From a virus: a stretch of 32,879 bases of DNA. Positions 1-8,377 of the stretch are shown here, piece after piece. Where the stretch lies: positions 1 to 32,879 of the IMG/VR virus record IMGVR_UViG_3300030117_006525, one strand, 5' to 3'. Both the position numbers and the translations under genes were made by a program. How positions within the stretch are numbered: position 1 is the stretch's first letter; each line of letters opens with the position of its first letter. The notes under the pieces are model-generated. The model searched no databases. It saw only the letters and a program-made list of their open reading frames with translations, and was not told where the DNA came from.

Positions 1-126
1 TTCTTTTGTAATTGGGAAGATGATGATTTTTATAAAGAGGATGGTAAGTGGGTACTTACTCAATCTGATTCTACTGATAACTGCTTTGAAGAAAAGTGGA
101 GAAAGAAATATTGGGAGAAAAGATAG
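1..126 (+). CDS. Partial hypothetical protein (C-terminus only)
   Basis: The window opens inside this frame. It reads 41 codons to TAG and ends in a charged, Trp-rich tail (KWRKKYWEKR). The stop overlaps the GTG of the next gene (TAGTG), the same arrangement seen between the two genes at 32381, which supports a co-translated rightward operon. Asp/Glu residues cluster near the visible start and two Cys are present. I do not recognise a family and cannot judge the full length. Confidence 0.55.
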   Translation, partial: FFCNWEDDDFYKEDGKWVLTQSDSTDNCFEEKWRKKYWEKR

Positions 127-239
127 TGGAATTATTTATAGCTATATTTAAATCTGTTTTTATAGCAATACCTATATGGATATGTTATATAGCATTAAAA
201 ATAAAGTGGATACAATGGAAGAAAGAGAGTTCAAAATAG
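126..239 (+). CDS. Small single-pass membrane protein
   Basis: 37 aa from a GTG that overlaps the preceding stop by one base. Residues about 3-26 form one long hydrophobic stretch (Phe, Ile, Val, Ala, with Pro and Trp), followed by a short positively charged tail (KWIQWKKES), the topology expected of a small inner-membrane protein with a cytoplasmic C-terminus. Its end overlaps the next small membrane gene by 25 bp in another frame. Clusters of tiny overlapping membrane proteins beside phage virion genes are often lysis proteins (holin, spanin), but nothing here proves that. No endolysin gene is visible nearby. Confidence 0.5.
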   Translation: MELFIAIFKSVFIAIPIWICYIALKIKWIQWKKESSK

Positions 240-352
240 AAACGCCAATGGGAAGTATATCTAGTGATAGCGGCAATCATCTTGTAGATGTATTATCTGT
301 ATCAATCGTTTTTTTAAGCATATTTATAATTAAAAGAATAATGAGTAGGTAA
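215..352 (+). CDS. Small membrane protein, possible holin-like
   Basis: 45 aa, starting at an ATG inside the previous gene. A polar N-terminal half with Glu/Lys, Gly and Ser (about residues 1-22) is followed by one hydrophobic segment (about 23-39, Val/Leu/Ile/Phe) and a basic end (KRIMSR). This N-out or N-in single-pass design suits a small lysis or membrane-modifying protein, but there is no diagnostic motif. Both neighbours on this side also carry a hydrophobic stretch. Function unknown. Confidence 0.5.
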   Translation: MEEREFKIETPMGSISSDSGNHLVDVLSVSIVFLSIFIIKRIMSR

Positions 353-375
353 AAGGTGTACTATACGAGGACTTA

Positions 376-570
376 ATAATTATAATAGTAGCCATAGGAA
401 TACACTATGGATTAGAATTTGGTAAAAATATGGGAAATTATTCTTGCCCTCAATATTGTAAAGTAGAGCATAAACATATAAATAAGGAGAAGTTAAATGG
501 ATTTGAAAGACATGGCAATAGCCCACTTTTTCAGCGAAGAAAACAAAAAGAAAATGATAGAAAAGATTAA
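376..570 (+). CDS. Small membrane protein frame lacking an ordinary start codon
   Basis: The frame is open from 349 to a TAA at 570. It encodes a hydrophobic stretch (Leu/Ile/Val/Ala about codons 376-420) followed by a polar, Cys-containing segment (SCPQYC), a composition that looks like a real membrane protein. No ATG, GTG or TTG exists before an ATG at 430, which lies after the hydrophobic part and has no ribosome binding site. A GAGG at 367-370 is 5 nt before an ATA (376) and 8 nt before an ATT (379), so a rare start is possible. A sequence error or a start at 430 are the alternatives. The distal part overlaps the next gene. Confidence 0.3.
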   Translation: MIIIVAIGIHYGLEFGKNMGNYSCPQYCKVEHKHINKEKLNGFERHGNSPLFQRRKQKENDRKD

Positions 571-670
571 CGATAATGTTAATATTCCTATTATTAATGA
601 AAAGACTGAAGAAAAAATATTCACTACATTATTTGAAGTAATTGAGGATGTCCTTAAAAAAGGTAAATAA
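497..670 (+). CDS. Small acidic/basic helical protein, hypothetical
   Basis: 57 aa, ATG preceded by AAGGAG at 484-489. The sequence is strongly helical and charged (EENKKKMIEKI, then ...EVIEDVLKKGK) with no membrane segment. Its TAA overlaps the ATG of the long structural gene (TAATG at 668-672), so the two are probably translationally coupled and expressed late. A small cytoplasmic or virion-assembly protein is plausible; no family recognised. Confidence 0.65.
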   Translation: MDLKDMAIAHFFSEENKKKMIEKINDNVNIPIINEKTEEKIFTTLFEVIEDVLKKGK

Positions 671-3429
671 TGCCCAAGATAACTGCAAATCTTAATAGTT
701 TTGAAGGTGGTGTAAACAGAAATGCAGACCCTCGTGATATAGCAGATAATGAGTCTGCTATATTATGGGGGTGGAATGTATCTGACAAAGGAGTATTGAA
801 GCTTGGTGGTGGTCAAGCTTATACAACTGTTGGTCCTACTACAGATATAACTTCTGTAGATGTAACAGATACTATGGCAGGTCATGGATTAGGATTCTTT
901 TCAGCAGATTATAATTTGGCTCCAGCACTACATGATGAAACAGCAAATGGAGTAACATTAAATTTTGAAAGAACTGATTATGTGTTTTTAGCTGATGATG
1001 CATCTAATATATTTATACATCCCTATTCAGCTGAAACGGGAGAATACTCTGCGGATGATGTACAAGATTTTAATTTAGGTGGCGATAGTCCTGGGAAAAT
1101 AAAGTATTATTCAGCAGATGGTGGCATGAGAATATATGATGCTGATTTTAATAATACAGCTAATGTTAATAAATCTTTTTTACCTGTACAATATAAGTAT
1201 TGCAGAAAAGCAGTTGAGTTTATTGATGATATATTGTTAGAAGATTTAGGAGGAGCCTATGACTCTGATATCATTCCACCTGCAAGCGCATATCAAACAA
1301 ATAGATGGATATTTGGAGATGGATTTTTAGATACTAGTAATAATTCGGGATATAAAAATTTTGACCCTGGACAGTCAACAGGCGATGGAACTGCAGATAC
1401 TATAACACAAGAAAGTTATTTAGCTTTAAACTCAAGTATGAATATCCAAAATGCTAATGCTGTTATAAATAAATCAAATCTTCACGAAAATTTTAATCAT
1501 AATACACATTCATTGGCTTCAGAAGGAACAGGATTAGGAAATAAAGTATGGGTGCGCATGGGAATTAATACAGATGTATCATCAGATGCTGCATTGCATA
1601 AAACATTTGATTTATTTGTTACTTATATATATGACGAAAAACAAGAAACAACTCCAATTCCAGTAAGAGATTTTATAAATGGCGGTTCACCTTATTTTAC
1701 TGGAGAAGCAGGATATGCTTTAAGATTTATGATGGGTTTTGCTATGATTGGTAAAAATGCAGCAAAATCAAGTGCAGACCAATGGCATGTTAGTTATACA
1801 TATGCAGATTTAAAAACATGGAACCCCAGAATAACAGGTATATGTTTATATATGTCAGAAACATCTTCAGAAACTATAACATCTGATAGAGTATTATATT
1901 TAGTACATGAAATAGATTTGTTATCAGGGACAGTCAGAACTCCAGGAAGACCTGTTGGCGAACAAAAAAGCAATTTAATATGGTCTAAATCAAATTCAAC
2001 ATTTGGAACAGGATTTGATAATTATATTACACAATTACCAGGAGAAACATATCAATCAAGGATAGGTTATAATGCATTTGGTAATTTTTATGAAAAGTTT
2101 AAAACAGCTACAGTTTTAAATAGGCGTACATATATTGGTAATGTTGCTACATTAAACCCTAATGGCACTATTAAACGAGTATATGATGATAGAATGGTAA
2201 AAAGTCCTGTAAATTTATTTGATACTTTTCCTGAAGAAAATTTTGTAGATGTAGCAATAAATGATGGTGATGAAATTATTCATTTAGAAGGGTTTTCTGA
2301 TAGGATACTACAATATAAAAAAAGAAATCTATATATAGTAAATGTATCTCAAGATTTTGAATTTTTAGAAGGAACATATGAAGGATTAGGTATAAGACAT
2401 CATACACAAGTATGCAAAACGCCACAAGGTGTAGCTTGGATAAATAAACAAGGTTGTCATTTTTATGATGGTAAAAAAGTAGTTAATTTGATTAATAATA
2501 AAATTCGAATAGGTAAAGTAATAACAGCATCTTTAGCAGATATAGAATATCAATTAGGTGATTTAACATATTTTAAAACAATTTTTGATGATGAAGGTGT
2601 TATAACAGATGGTGGTGAATTTAATGAATATCCTGGTTGGACAGGATTTATGACATCGGAATTTGAAATAACTTCAGATGGCACCAATACTCAAAAAAAC
2701 TCTATGCCATCTATAGGTTATGATGCTCAATCAAATAAATTAATAATTATAAAAAGTTTAAACAGACAGGGTCAAAATGAAACTACAGGATGGGTATATG
2801 CATATGATATGATAAATGCCTCATGGACTTTGCATCCATATGCTTATGGACCTACAGGAGATGAGGAAAATAAAACTAATTTTATAATTAATTCACAAAG
2901 AGAATTAGTATTGTATCAAAATTTAAAAATAAATAATAATGAATTTGCAGATGAAAGTAGTTTATATAAATGGACTGATGTAAATTCCCAAAGAGTATTT
3001 ATAAATAGTGTTCCTAATTTAAGAAGTCCACATAAAATATTTTACAAAAGCAAAGATATAGATTTTGGACAGCCATCTATTAGAAAAAAAATATATAAAA
3101 TTTATATAACATACAGAAGCAATCAAGATACAAGTATTAAGCCTACTTATGCTGTAAATGGGAATACTTTAGAATTAGATACCTTTGGATATAGGGCTAA
3201 TGGAAGTTTTTTATTTACAAGTGATAGTTTAATAGGTCAATATGGACTTAAAAATACTAATAATATATGGGAAAAAGCAGAGTTAAAACCTGCCAATTCG
3301 TTAGAAGCTAATAATATATATTCTTTTCAATTAATAATTAGAAATGTATCACCTAATACGACAATAAACAATTTAAAATTTGCTATTAATGACATATCTA
3401 TAGTATATAGAAATAAAGGTATACGATAA
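670..3429 (+). CDS. Virion structural protein, tail nozzle/stabilisation-like
   Basis: 919 aa. The N-terminus, with FEGGVNRNADPRDIADNES at residues 11-29 and an Asn-Val-Ser-Lys-Gly turn just after, matches the recurring start of phage tail nozzle or tail-stabilisation proteins (T7 gp12 and P22 gp10-type beta-propeller proteins), in which an FxGG...RDIPDN motif is typical. The rest is rich in Asn, Thr, Tyr and Gly with alternating hydrophobics, as in extended beta structure, and has no signal peptide or membrane segment. It would form part of the short tail tube through which DNA and ejection proteins pass. It overlaps the upstream stop (TAATG) and shares one base with the next start, so it sits in a tight operon. 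The motif and position support this assignment; the exact family is inferred. Confidence 0.65.
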   Translation: MPKITANLNSFEGGVNRNADPRDIADNESAILWGWNVSDKGVLKLGGGQAYTTVGPTTDITSVDVTDTMAGHGLGFFSADYNLAPALHDETANGVTLNFERTDYVFLADDASNIFIHPYSAETGEYSADDVQDFNLGGDSPGKIKYYSADGGMRIYDADFNNTANVNKSFLPVQYKYCRKAVEFIDDILLEDLGGAYDSDIIPPASAYQTNRWIFGDGFLDTSNNSGYKNFDPGQSTGDGTADTITQESYLALNSSMNIQNANAVINKSNLHENFNHNTHSLASEGTGLGNKVWVRMGINTDVSSDAALHKTFDLFVTYIYDEKQETTPIPVRDFINGGSPYFTGEAGYALRFMMGFAMIGKNAAKSSADQWHVSYTYADLKTWNPRITGICLYMSETSSETITSDRVLYLVHEIDLLSGTVRTPGRPVGEQKSNLIWSKSNSTFGTGFDNYITQLPGETYQSRIGYNAFGNFYEKFKTATVLNRRTYIGNVATLNPNGTIKRVYDDRMVKSPVNLFDTFPEENFVDVAINDGDEIIHLEGFSDRILQYKKRNLYIVNVSQDFEFLEGTYEGLGIRHHTQVCKTPQGVAWINKQGCHFYDGKKVVNLINNKIRIGKVITASLADIEYQLGDLTYFKTIFDDEGVITDGGEFNEYPGWTGFMTSEFEITSDGTNTQKNSMPSIGYDAQSNKLIIIKSLNRQGQNETTGWVYAYDMINASWTLHPYAYGPTGDEENKTNFIINSQRELVLYQNLKINNNEFADESSLYKWTDVNSQRVFINSVPNLRSPHKIFYKSKDIDFGQPSIRKKIYKIYITYRSNQDTSIKPTYAVNGNTLELDTFGYRANGSFLFTSDSLIGQYGLKNTNNIWEKAELKPANSLEANNIYSFQLIIRNVSPNTTINNLKFAINDISIVYRNKGIR

Positions 3430-3998
3430 TGGATACAAGATACGATAGAATATTAAACCAAACCAAAGGATTTAGATTAAACTTTTCTGAAAAAGATAGA
3501 TTAGATGTAAATGATGGGGAAGAGGGAGAATTTCGTATTAACAAGTCTAATGGTGTAAATAATCTTTATATTAAAATAAATAAAAAATGGAAGTCTATAC
3601 AATTATTTGACCCACAAACAAATATACAAGGGAATGTAGAGCAAAGTGATAGTTATGAAAACTTAGGCATGCCTCCCTGTAATTATGATAGTGGATGGGT
3701 TGCAGCATCAAATGATAATAATTATGATTTTATACATAATTTAGGAACTCAAATACTTTCTTTGCAGATATATATAAGAGATGGAAGTTATAGGATTTTT
3801 AAAGCACAATCTTATCAAGATTATGGTGGAGATTATGAGGGTGGAATAAGTGTATACATTGAATCAGATGATAAAATAAATATAGGAACAGCAAATGATG
3901 CTATATTAACTCACGATAATACATCAATAGGTAGTACAGTTACAAAAGTTACAAGTGGTCACATAAGAGTATTAGCATGGAAGATACAAGGAATTTAG
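3429..3998 (+). CDS. Tail fibre/adsorption appendage-like protein
   Basis: 189 aa. The N-terminal third contains a GEFRINKSNGVNNLYIKINKKW pattern (residues 33 onward, shown here only in part) that recurs in phage fibre proteins. The central part (SGWVAASNDNNYDFIHNLG region, about residues 88-107) resembles the beta-sandwich 'HNLG' motif of fibre and appendage C-terminal domains that bind surface carbohydrate. It starts one base into the preceding stop (ATAATGG) and ends just before a GGAGAG ribosome site for the next gene. No chaperone or catalytic motif is visible. Receptor recognition is an inference from motif and location. A minor tail protein is the alternative. Confidence 0.5.
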   Translation: MDTRYDRILNQTKGFRLNFSEKDRLDVNDGEEGEFRINKSNGVNNLYIKINKKWKSIQLFDPQTNIQGNVEQSDSYENLGMPPCNYDSGWVAASNDNNYDFIHNLGTQILSLQIYIRDGSYRIFKAQSYQDYGGDYEGGISVYIESDDKINIGTANDAILTHDNTSIGSTVTKVTSGHIRVLAWKIQGI

Positions 3999-4007
3999 GA
4001 GAGTAAG

Positions 4008-6221
4008 ATGGCAATATCAAAACCAAAGAGTAGCAAAAGTATAGGAATGATTGGTAGTCAATTTGAAAAAATGATACAAGCAAGGATGGCTGCATTTCAA
4101 GCTGAAACTAAAAAGCGTGCAGATGAGAAAGCAGAAATGTGGGCAAAATTACAAGCTGGTCTTGGTATAGCACAAATGACAAAACAATATCGTGATGCTT
4201 ATCTTGCTGATAAAATAACAGAAACAATTAATATTAATGGCAATCCTATTAAAATTTACTCTAAAGATAGAAGTAAAGAAGAAGGGCTTGTAGATTCTGT
4301 TAAAAATTGGAAGCCAGGAAAGTTTTTAGGCAAAGCTAAAGATTTTGTATGGGAACCTGGATTAGTTATGAATGAAGAATTAAAAACAATATTAAAAGAA
4401 CAAAAGAAAGAAATAAGTGTTAATGAATTAGAATCTATAGGTAGAGAATTAAAACAAAAAGGATATTCTGATACAGATATAGAAAATCTTTTTGGAGAAC
4501 ATACTAAAGGTTTGTCATGGAAAGATAATGCTTTAGATGTTTCAAATTTAACAATATCTCCTAAAGGAAGCAAAGATGACCCATTTAATATATATAAAAA
4601 AGAAACTAAAGAAGAATATGAAACAGAATTGGCAAAATTAGAAGCAGAAGCAGAAAATTATTTAGATTCTGGTATGAGCAAAGAATCTTATGATAAATTA
4701 GTAAAAGAAAGAAGAGAAGATACTGAATGGCTTGAATTAGAACAGGAAAAAGTAGATAAAAGAAAAGAATTAATAGAAAAAGCATTAGAAGGTCCATTTG
4801 AACCTACAGAAAAATTAGAAGAAGAAATAGAATATTATAATTCGTATAATAGAGATTTAGCAAATCTTGAATTACAAGCTAAAAAAAATAAAGCAATATC
4901 TGAAAGAGATGCTTATTTTAAAGAGCAACTTGGAGGAATTGAAGAAGATAAAGAATGGATGGAATATGCAGAATCTAGAAAAGAACAAAGAGATTTAGCA
5001 AAAGAATCTAAAGAATTAGAAAAAGAATATGATGAATCAATTTTAGAAGTATTAAACCCACCTAAAAAACCTGATATGCCACTAGCAGACGATGATGAAT
5101 TTGAAGATAAAAATATTTCTATAAAAGAGACAAGTTTTGACACAATTCCTGAATTTGAAAAACCTATTAGCAAAGCAGAAGCAACAGTTAGAGATAGAGC
5201 TAGTTCGTTTCCTAAATCTTTATATGGAGATGTAATTGAAAAAGACGCTGCATTAATGCAAGCCAATGCAATGTCAAAAGATAATGTATTAAGTAATATG
5301 CCCGATGAAATGTTTGACGCTATAAATATAAAAGATATAGTAAAATCTATACCTAAAAAATCTAAAGGTGGAAAGTTAAAAGGTCCATCTCATAAAGAAG
5401 GTGGTATACCTGCTAATGTTGGAGACCAACCTCTTGAATTAGAAGGTGAGGAATATATAATTAAGAAAACAGCAACTAAAGCAATGGAAAAAAATCATCC
5501 AGGAGCATTAGCTTATATAAACAAAACAGGTAAGCTACCAAAGAAAATGGAAAATGGTGGTAAAGTAGAAGAAGATGAAAATAATGACCCTAATTTTATA
5601 GAAAAAAGCTTAGGTAGTACTAAAAAAATAGGAGATACTGCTTTAGGCGTTATGAGCGATTACGAAACTGTAGAGCAAGAAGGTGGAGCAAAGGCTGTAG
5701 GGGCAGGTCTTGGATTAGCATCTACTGCATTAGATGTTACTGGTATAGATTCTTTGTCTAGTTTAACAGGAGGCATGTCTTCTGCTATAAAAGGTACAGA
5801 TGCTTTATCTGAAGGTACAATGGATGAAATACAAACTGCACAAACTGGAGCAGGGATTGTTAGTGGAGCATCTCAAGTAGGTCAAGTTGTAGGAGAAAAA
5901 GTTGGTTCTAAATTATTAGAAGAAGGTGGTAAAAAAGTAGCATCAACAGTTGCTAAAAAAATAACTCCTGGATTATCAGTAGCATCAGGTGTAAAAGATT
6001 TAACTTCTAGTGATACTACAAATTATCAAAAAGCTGCAGCAGGAATGGATGTAGCAGCAGAAGGATTATCAATAGGTGCAGCTGCAAATGCTTATAACCC
6101 TGCAGGCTGGGTAATGGGAGCTGCGGCAACAGCATTAAAAATAGGTAGTGTTTTAACAAATGTAGTAGGAGCAAGTAATACACCTACAAAAAGAAAAGCA
6201 ACACCAACAATTAAGTTTTAA
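4008..6221 (+). CDS. Internal virion protein candidate, coiled coil plus Gly/Ala-rich membrane-active C-terminus
   Basis: 737 aa, with GGAG upstream (3997-4000). Residues about 1-350 are Lys/Glu-rich helix with heptad character. About residues 450-520 carry a KSKGGKLKGPSHKEGGIP segment followed by LELEGEEYIIKK and KMENGGK, a Gly-Gly/His motif block I associate with structural proteins of marine and gut phages. From about residue 535 to the end the sequence is Gly/Ala/Ser-rich with amphipathic helices and several hydrophobic stretches (for example SIGAAANAYNPAGWVMGAAATAL), resembling ejection proteins that insert into membranes. The GNAT gene begins immediately after its stop. Similar Gly-Gly patches occur in the protein at 31341-32381. 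The role is inferred. Confidence 0.5.
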   Translation: MAISKPKSSKSIGMIGSQFEKMIQARMAAFQAETKKRADEKAEMWAKLQAGLGIAQMTKQYRDAYLADKITETININGNPIKIYSKDRSKEEGLVDSVKNWKPGKFLGKAKDFVWEPGLVMNEELKTILKEQKKEISVNELESIGRELKQKGYSDTDIENLFGEHTKGLSWKDNALDVSNLTISPKGSKDDPFNIYKKETKEEYETELAKLEAEAENYLDSGMSKESYDKLVKERREDTEWLELEQEKVDKRKELIEKALEGPFEPTEKLEEEIEYYNSYNRDLANLELQAKKNKAISERDAYFKEQLGGIEEDKEWMEYAESRKEQRDLAKESKELEKEYDESILEVLNPPKKPDMPLADDDEFEDKNISIKETSFDTIPEFEKPISKAEATVRDRASSFPKSLYGDVIEKDAALMQANAMSKDNVLSNMPDEMFDAINIKDIVKSIPKKSKGGKLKGPSHKEGGIPANVGDQPLELEGEEYIIKKTATKAMEKNHPGALAYINKTGKLPKKMENGGKVEEDENNDPNFIEKSLGSTKKIGDTALGVMSDYETVEQEGGAKAVGAGLGLASTALDVTGIDSLSSLTGGMSSAIKGTDALSEGTMDEIQTAQTGAGIVSGASQVGQVVGEKVGSKLLEEGGKKVASTVAKKITPGLSVASGVKDLTSSDTTNYQKAAAGMDVAAEGLSIGAAANAYNPAGWVMGAAATALKIGSVLTNVVGASNTPTKRKATPTIKF

Positions 6222-6662
6222 ATGATAAGATTTATAGAAGAAAAAGATTTAGAAAATTGCTTAAATTTAGGAGAAGAGTTTTATAAAGAAAGTCCTATCT
6301 ATAATACTCATCCTTGGGAAAGGGAAAAAGCAAAAAGTTTTTTTTATAGAATATTAAATAATGATTGGCAATGTGGTATAGTTGCATATGATAAAAATAA
6401 TGAGCTTATTGGAATGGTTTTAGGAAGTGTTGATGAATGTTATTATTCTAATAATAAAACATTAAATGAATATATTTTCTATATTAAAAAAGATAAACGT
6501 GGTGGGAAAACAGTTTTTAAGTTAATTGATAAATGGGTAGAATGGGGTATAAGTAAGGGTGCAAAAGATGTGTGGTTTATTCATTCATCAGGTATAGGCA
6601 CAGATAAGTTTTTTAAACATATAGGATTTAAACAAATAGGAACAGTTCTTAGGAGAATGTAA
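6222..6662 (+). CDS. GNAT-family N-acetyltransferase
   Basis: 146 aa. The fold order fits GNAT: an N-terminal MIRFIEEKDLENCLNL strand-helix, a middle strand pair (CGIVAYDKNNELIGMVLGS, about residues 51-69), then motif A with YIKKDKRGGK at about 87-96, a somewhat degenerate version of the acetyl-CoA-binding R/Q-x-x-G-x-G/A loop, and a C-terminal FFKHIGFKQIG (130-140), the usual motif B end. It would transfer an acetyl group from acetyl-CoA to an amine; the substrate is unknown. It directly abuts the preceding stop and overlaps the next start by one base (TAATG), so it is expressed late with virion genes, which is unusual for an enzyme and suggests action on a virion or host envelope component. 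Confidence 0.8.
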   Translation: MIRFIEEKDLENCLNLGEEFYKESPIYNTHPWEREKAKSFFYRILNNDWQCGIVAYDKNNELIGMVLGSVDECYYSNNKTLNEYIFYIKKDKRGGKTVFKLIDKWVEWGISKGAKDVWFIHSSGIGTDKFFKHIGFKQIGTVLRRM

Positions 6663-7123
6663 TGGGTAATAAAGAATATCAAAGGCAAGATGCAGAAGAA
6701 AATTTTATTAAAAGTGATGCAGATAAAGCTTGGGGCTTATTAGAAGACCAATTCAATAAAACTGGAAGCGGTGATAATCCTGTTTTAAAAGAAAGCGAAT
6801 TTAAAGCTGAAGCAGCTAGAGACCAATATGAAAAATCTGTAGAAACTTTAGACCAAAAAATAGGTTCAACAGGGTTGGCTGGCTCAGGAACAGCACAAAG
6901 TGCTAGAAAGTCATTGGCAAAAAACTTTCAAAATACTCAATCATTTCAAAGAGAACAAGCTTTAGATACACAAGAATCTGAATTAGATAAAATAAGAATG
7001 GAAATGCAAAATTTAATTTCCACCACTAATACAGCATTATCAAGTTTAACAAAATTAGAAAAAGATAAAAAACGATATGACCCTCCTGGAGATGAGAGCA
7101 TATATCTAGATACTGATGATTAA
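6662..7123 (+). CDS. Small internal virion protein candidate
   Basis: 153 aa, mostly charged helix. A flexible centre, IGSTGLAGSGTAQSARKS at about residues 67-84, is followed by a long predicted coiled coil (ESELDKIRMEMQNLI). Size and position, just before a larger coiled-coil protein and the giant hydrolase-bearing protein, match the place of gp14-like ejection proteins in T7-like phages, but I see no sequence signature of that family. It starts on the GNAT stop and is followed after 12 bp by the next gene with an AAGGAG site. Confidence 0.45.
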   Translation: MGNKEYQRQDAEENFIKSDADKAWGLLEDQFNKTGSGDNPVLKESEFKAEAARDQYEKSVETLDQKIGSTGLAGSGTAQSARKSLAKNFQNTQSFQREQALDTQESELDKIRMEMQNLISTTNTALSSLTKLEKDKKRYDPPGDESIYLDTDD

Positions 7124-7135
7124 TAAGGAGTAATT

Positions 7136-8374
7136 ATGGCAGCAGAAGATTGGAAAGGTGTAGCAATGATATTACAACAACTAGGACAAATGGCGCAACC
7201 TAGTAAATTAGATGTAATAGATAAAGAATATGAGCTAAGGTCTTTAGAAAAACAAGCAGATAGAGAGCATGAGTTTAAGTTAAAAAACTATGAAGCTATG
7301 CAAAAAAAATACGAAGAACAACAAGCAACTTATCAAGACTTAATAAATAAAGGTAGTGCTTTGCATTCAGAATTAAATGATATGAAAGAAATAGATTATT
7401 CAGGTAATGCTAATAAAGTTATGGAATCTATATATAATGGTAAATATGATAATTTTGAAGCTGGTATGAAGATGCAAGGGGAATTTATAAAACAATTACA
7501 AGATGAAATAATATTAGCGCAGCAAGTTAATAAAGCAGGTACTATTGGTAAAGATTTTACAGGTACATGGGCAGCTACAGGAGCTGATGATAAGCAAATA
7601 AACTATGCTAAAGATTTTGATATAGATGGTTCGGGTGATTTGAATTATGATGAAAAAATGTCAGCTATAGATGCAGAATCTATAAGAAGATATGGTGAAG
7701 AAGAAACAGACCAAGGTAATGCATTTAAATTAGTAGCTAAAGGTCAAGTAGATGCAGAAAAAGAACTTGGAGAGTCTAAAGCTCAAGAAAAAGAAAAACT
7801 AGCAGACTCATCAAAAATGTCTAAAGAAGATAAATTAAATTGGGAAATTTATAAATCACAAGAAAAATATATAGCTAAAAATAAAGCAAAGATAGCTGAT
7901 GCAGAATCTAAAATAGGAAGAGTAATAAATGATTTATATCTTAATCCTAATTATGTTGACAATGATGGAAAATTAAAATTTCATGTTATGTATGCACAGA
8001 AAGATGATGCATTGGTAAATACTTATAAAGATTATATGAATAGGTTAACAAAAGCAGGTGTAGCATATAAATATAGACCTCCTGTATTAGATGAATCTGA
8101 CTTTAAGCAATTAGGGGTAACTGGATTTAAAAATAAAATGCCAGGCTATGATTACGATGCTTATCAATTAGTTGCTAGTGGAAAAGATGCTAATGGCAAT
8201 GATATTCCCTTGGAAAGATATAAATATATGCAAAGAGAGTTTGAATGGTATATAAATACATCACAACAGTCTGATAATGCAAAAACATATGACCCTAGAA
8301 ATGGAAATGAAATACCAGTAAGCGAAAGAAGAGAAGCTTTTGAATATTATATGTATGAAATGTATGGAGTATAA
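7136..8374 (+). CDS. Internal virion protein candidate with an EF-hand loop
   Basis: 412 aa, preceded by AAGGAGTAATT. Residues about 30-70 form a strong coiled coil (EYELRSLEKQADREHEFKLK...). Residues 162-173 read DIDGSGDLNYDE, which satisfies every position of the 12-residue EF-hand calcium loop (Asp1, Asp3, Ser5, Gly6, Asp7, Leu8, Glu12), flanked by helical sequence. The C-terminal 150 residues are Tyr-rich and may form a compact domain. The 3-bp gap to the giant gene and the order small-medium-giant suggest an ejectosome component (gp15-like place). Calcium binding is inferred from the motif only. A single EF-hand may pair with another copy in an oligomer. Confidence 0.5.
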   Translation: MAAEDWKGVAMILQQLGQMAQPSKLDVIDKEYELRSLEKQADREHEFKLKNYEAMQKKYEEQQATYQDLINKGSALHSELNDMKEIDYSGNANKVMESIYNGKYDNFEAGMKMQGEFIKQLQDEIILAQQVNKAGTIGKDFTGTWAATGADDKQINYAKDFDIDGSGDLNYDEKMSAIDAESIRRYGEEETDQGNAFKLVAKGQVDAEKELGESKAQEKEKLADSSKMSKEDKLNWEIYKSQEKYIAKNKAKIADAESKIGRVINDLYLNPNYVDNDGKLKFHVMYAQKDDALVNTYKDYMNRLTKAGVAYKYRPPVLDESDFKQLGVTGFKNKMPGYDYDAYQLVASGKDANGNDIPLERYKYMQREFEWYINTSQQSDNAKTYDPRNGNEIPVSERREAFEYYMYEMYGV

Positions 8375-8377
8375 ATA

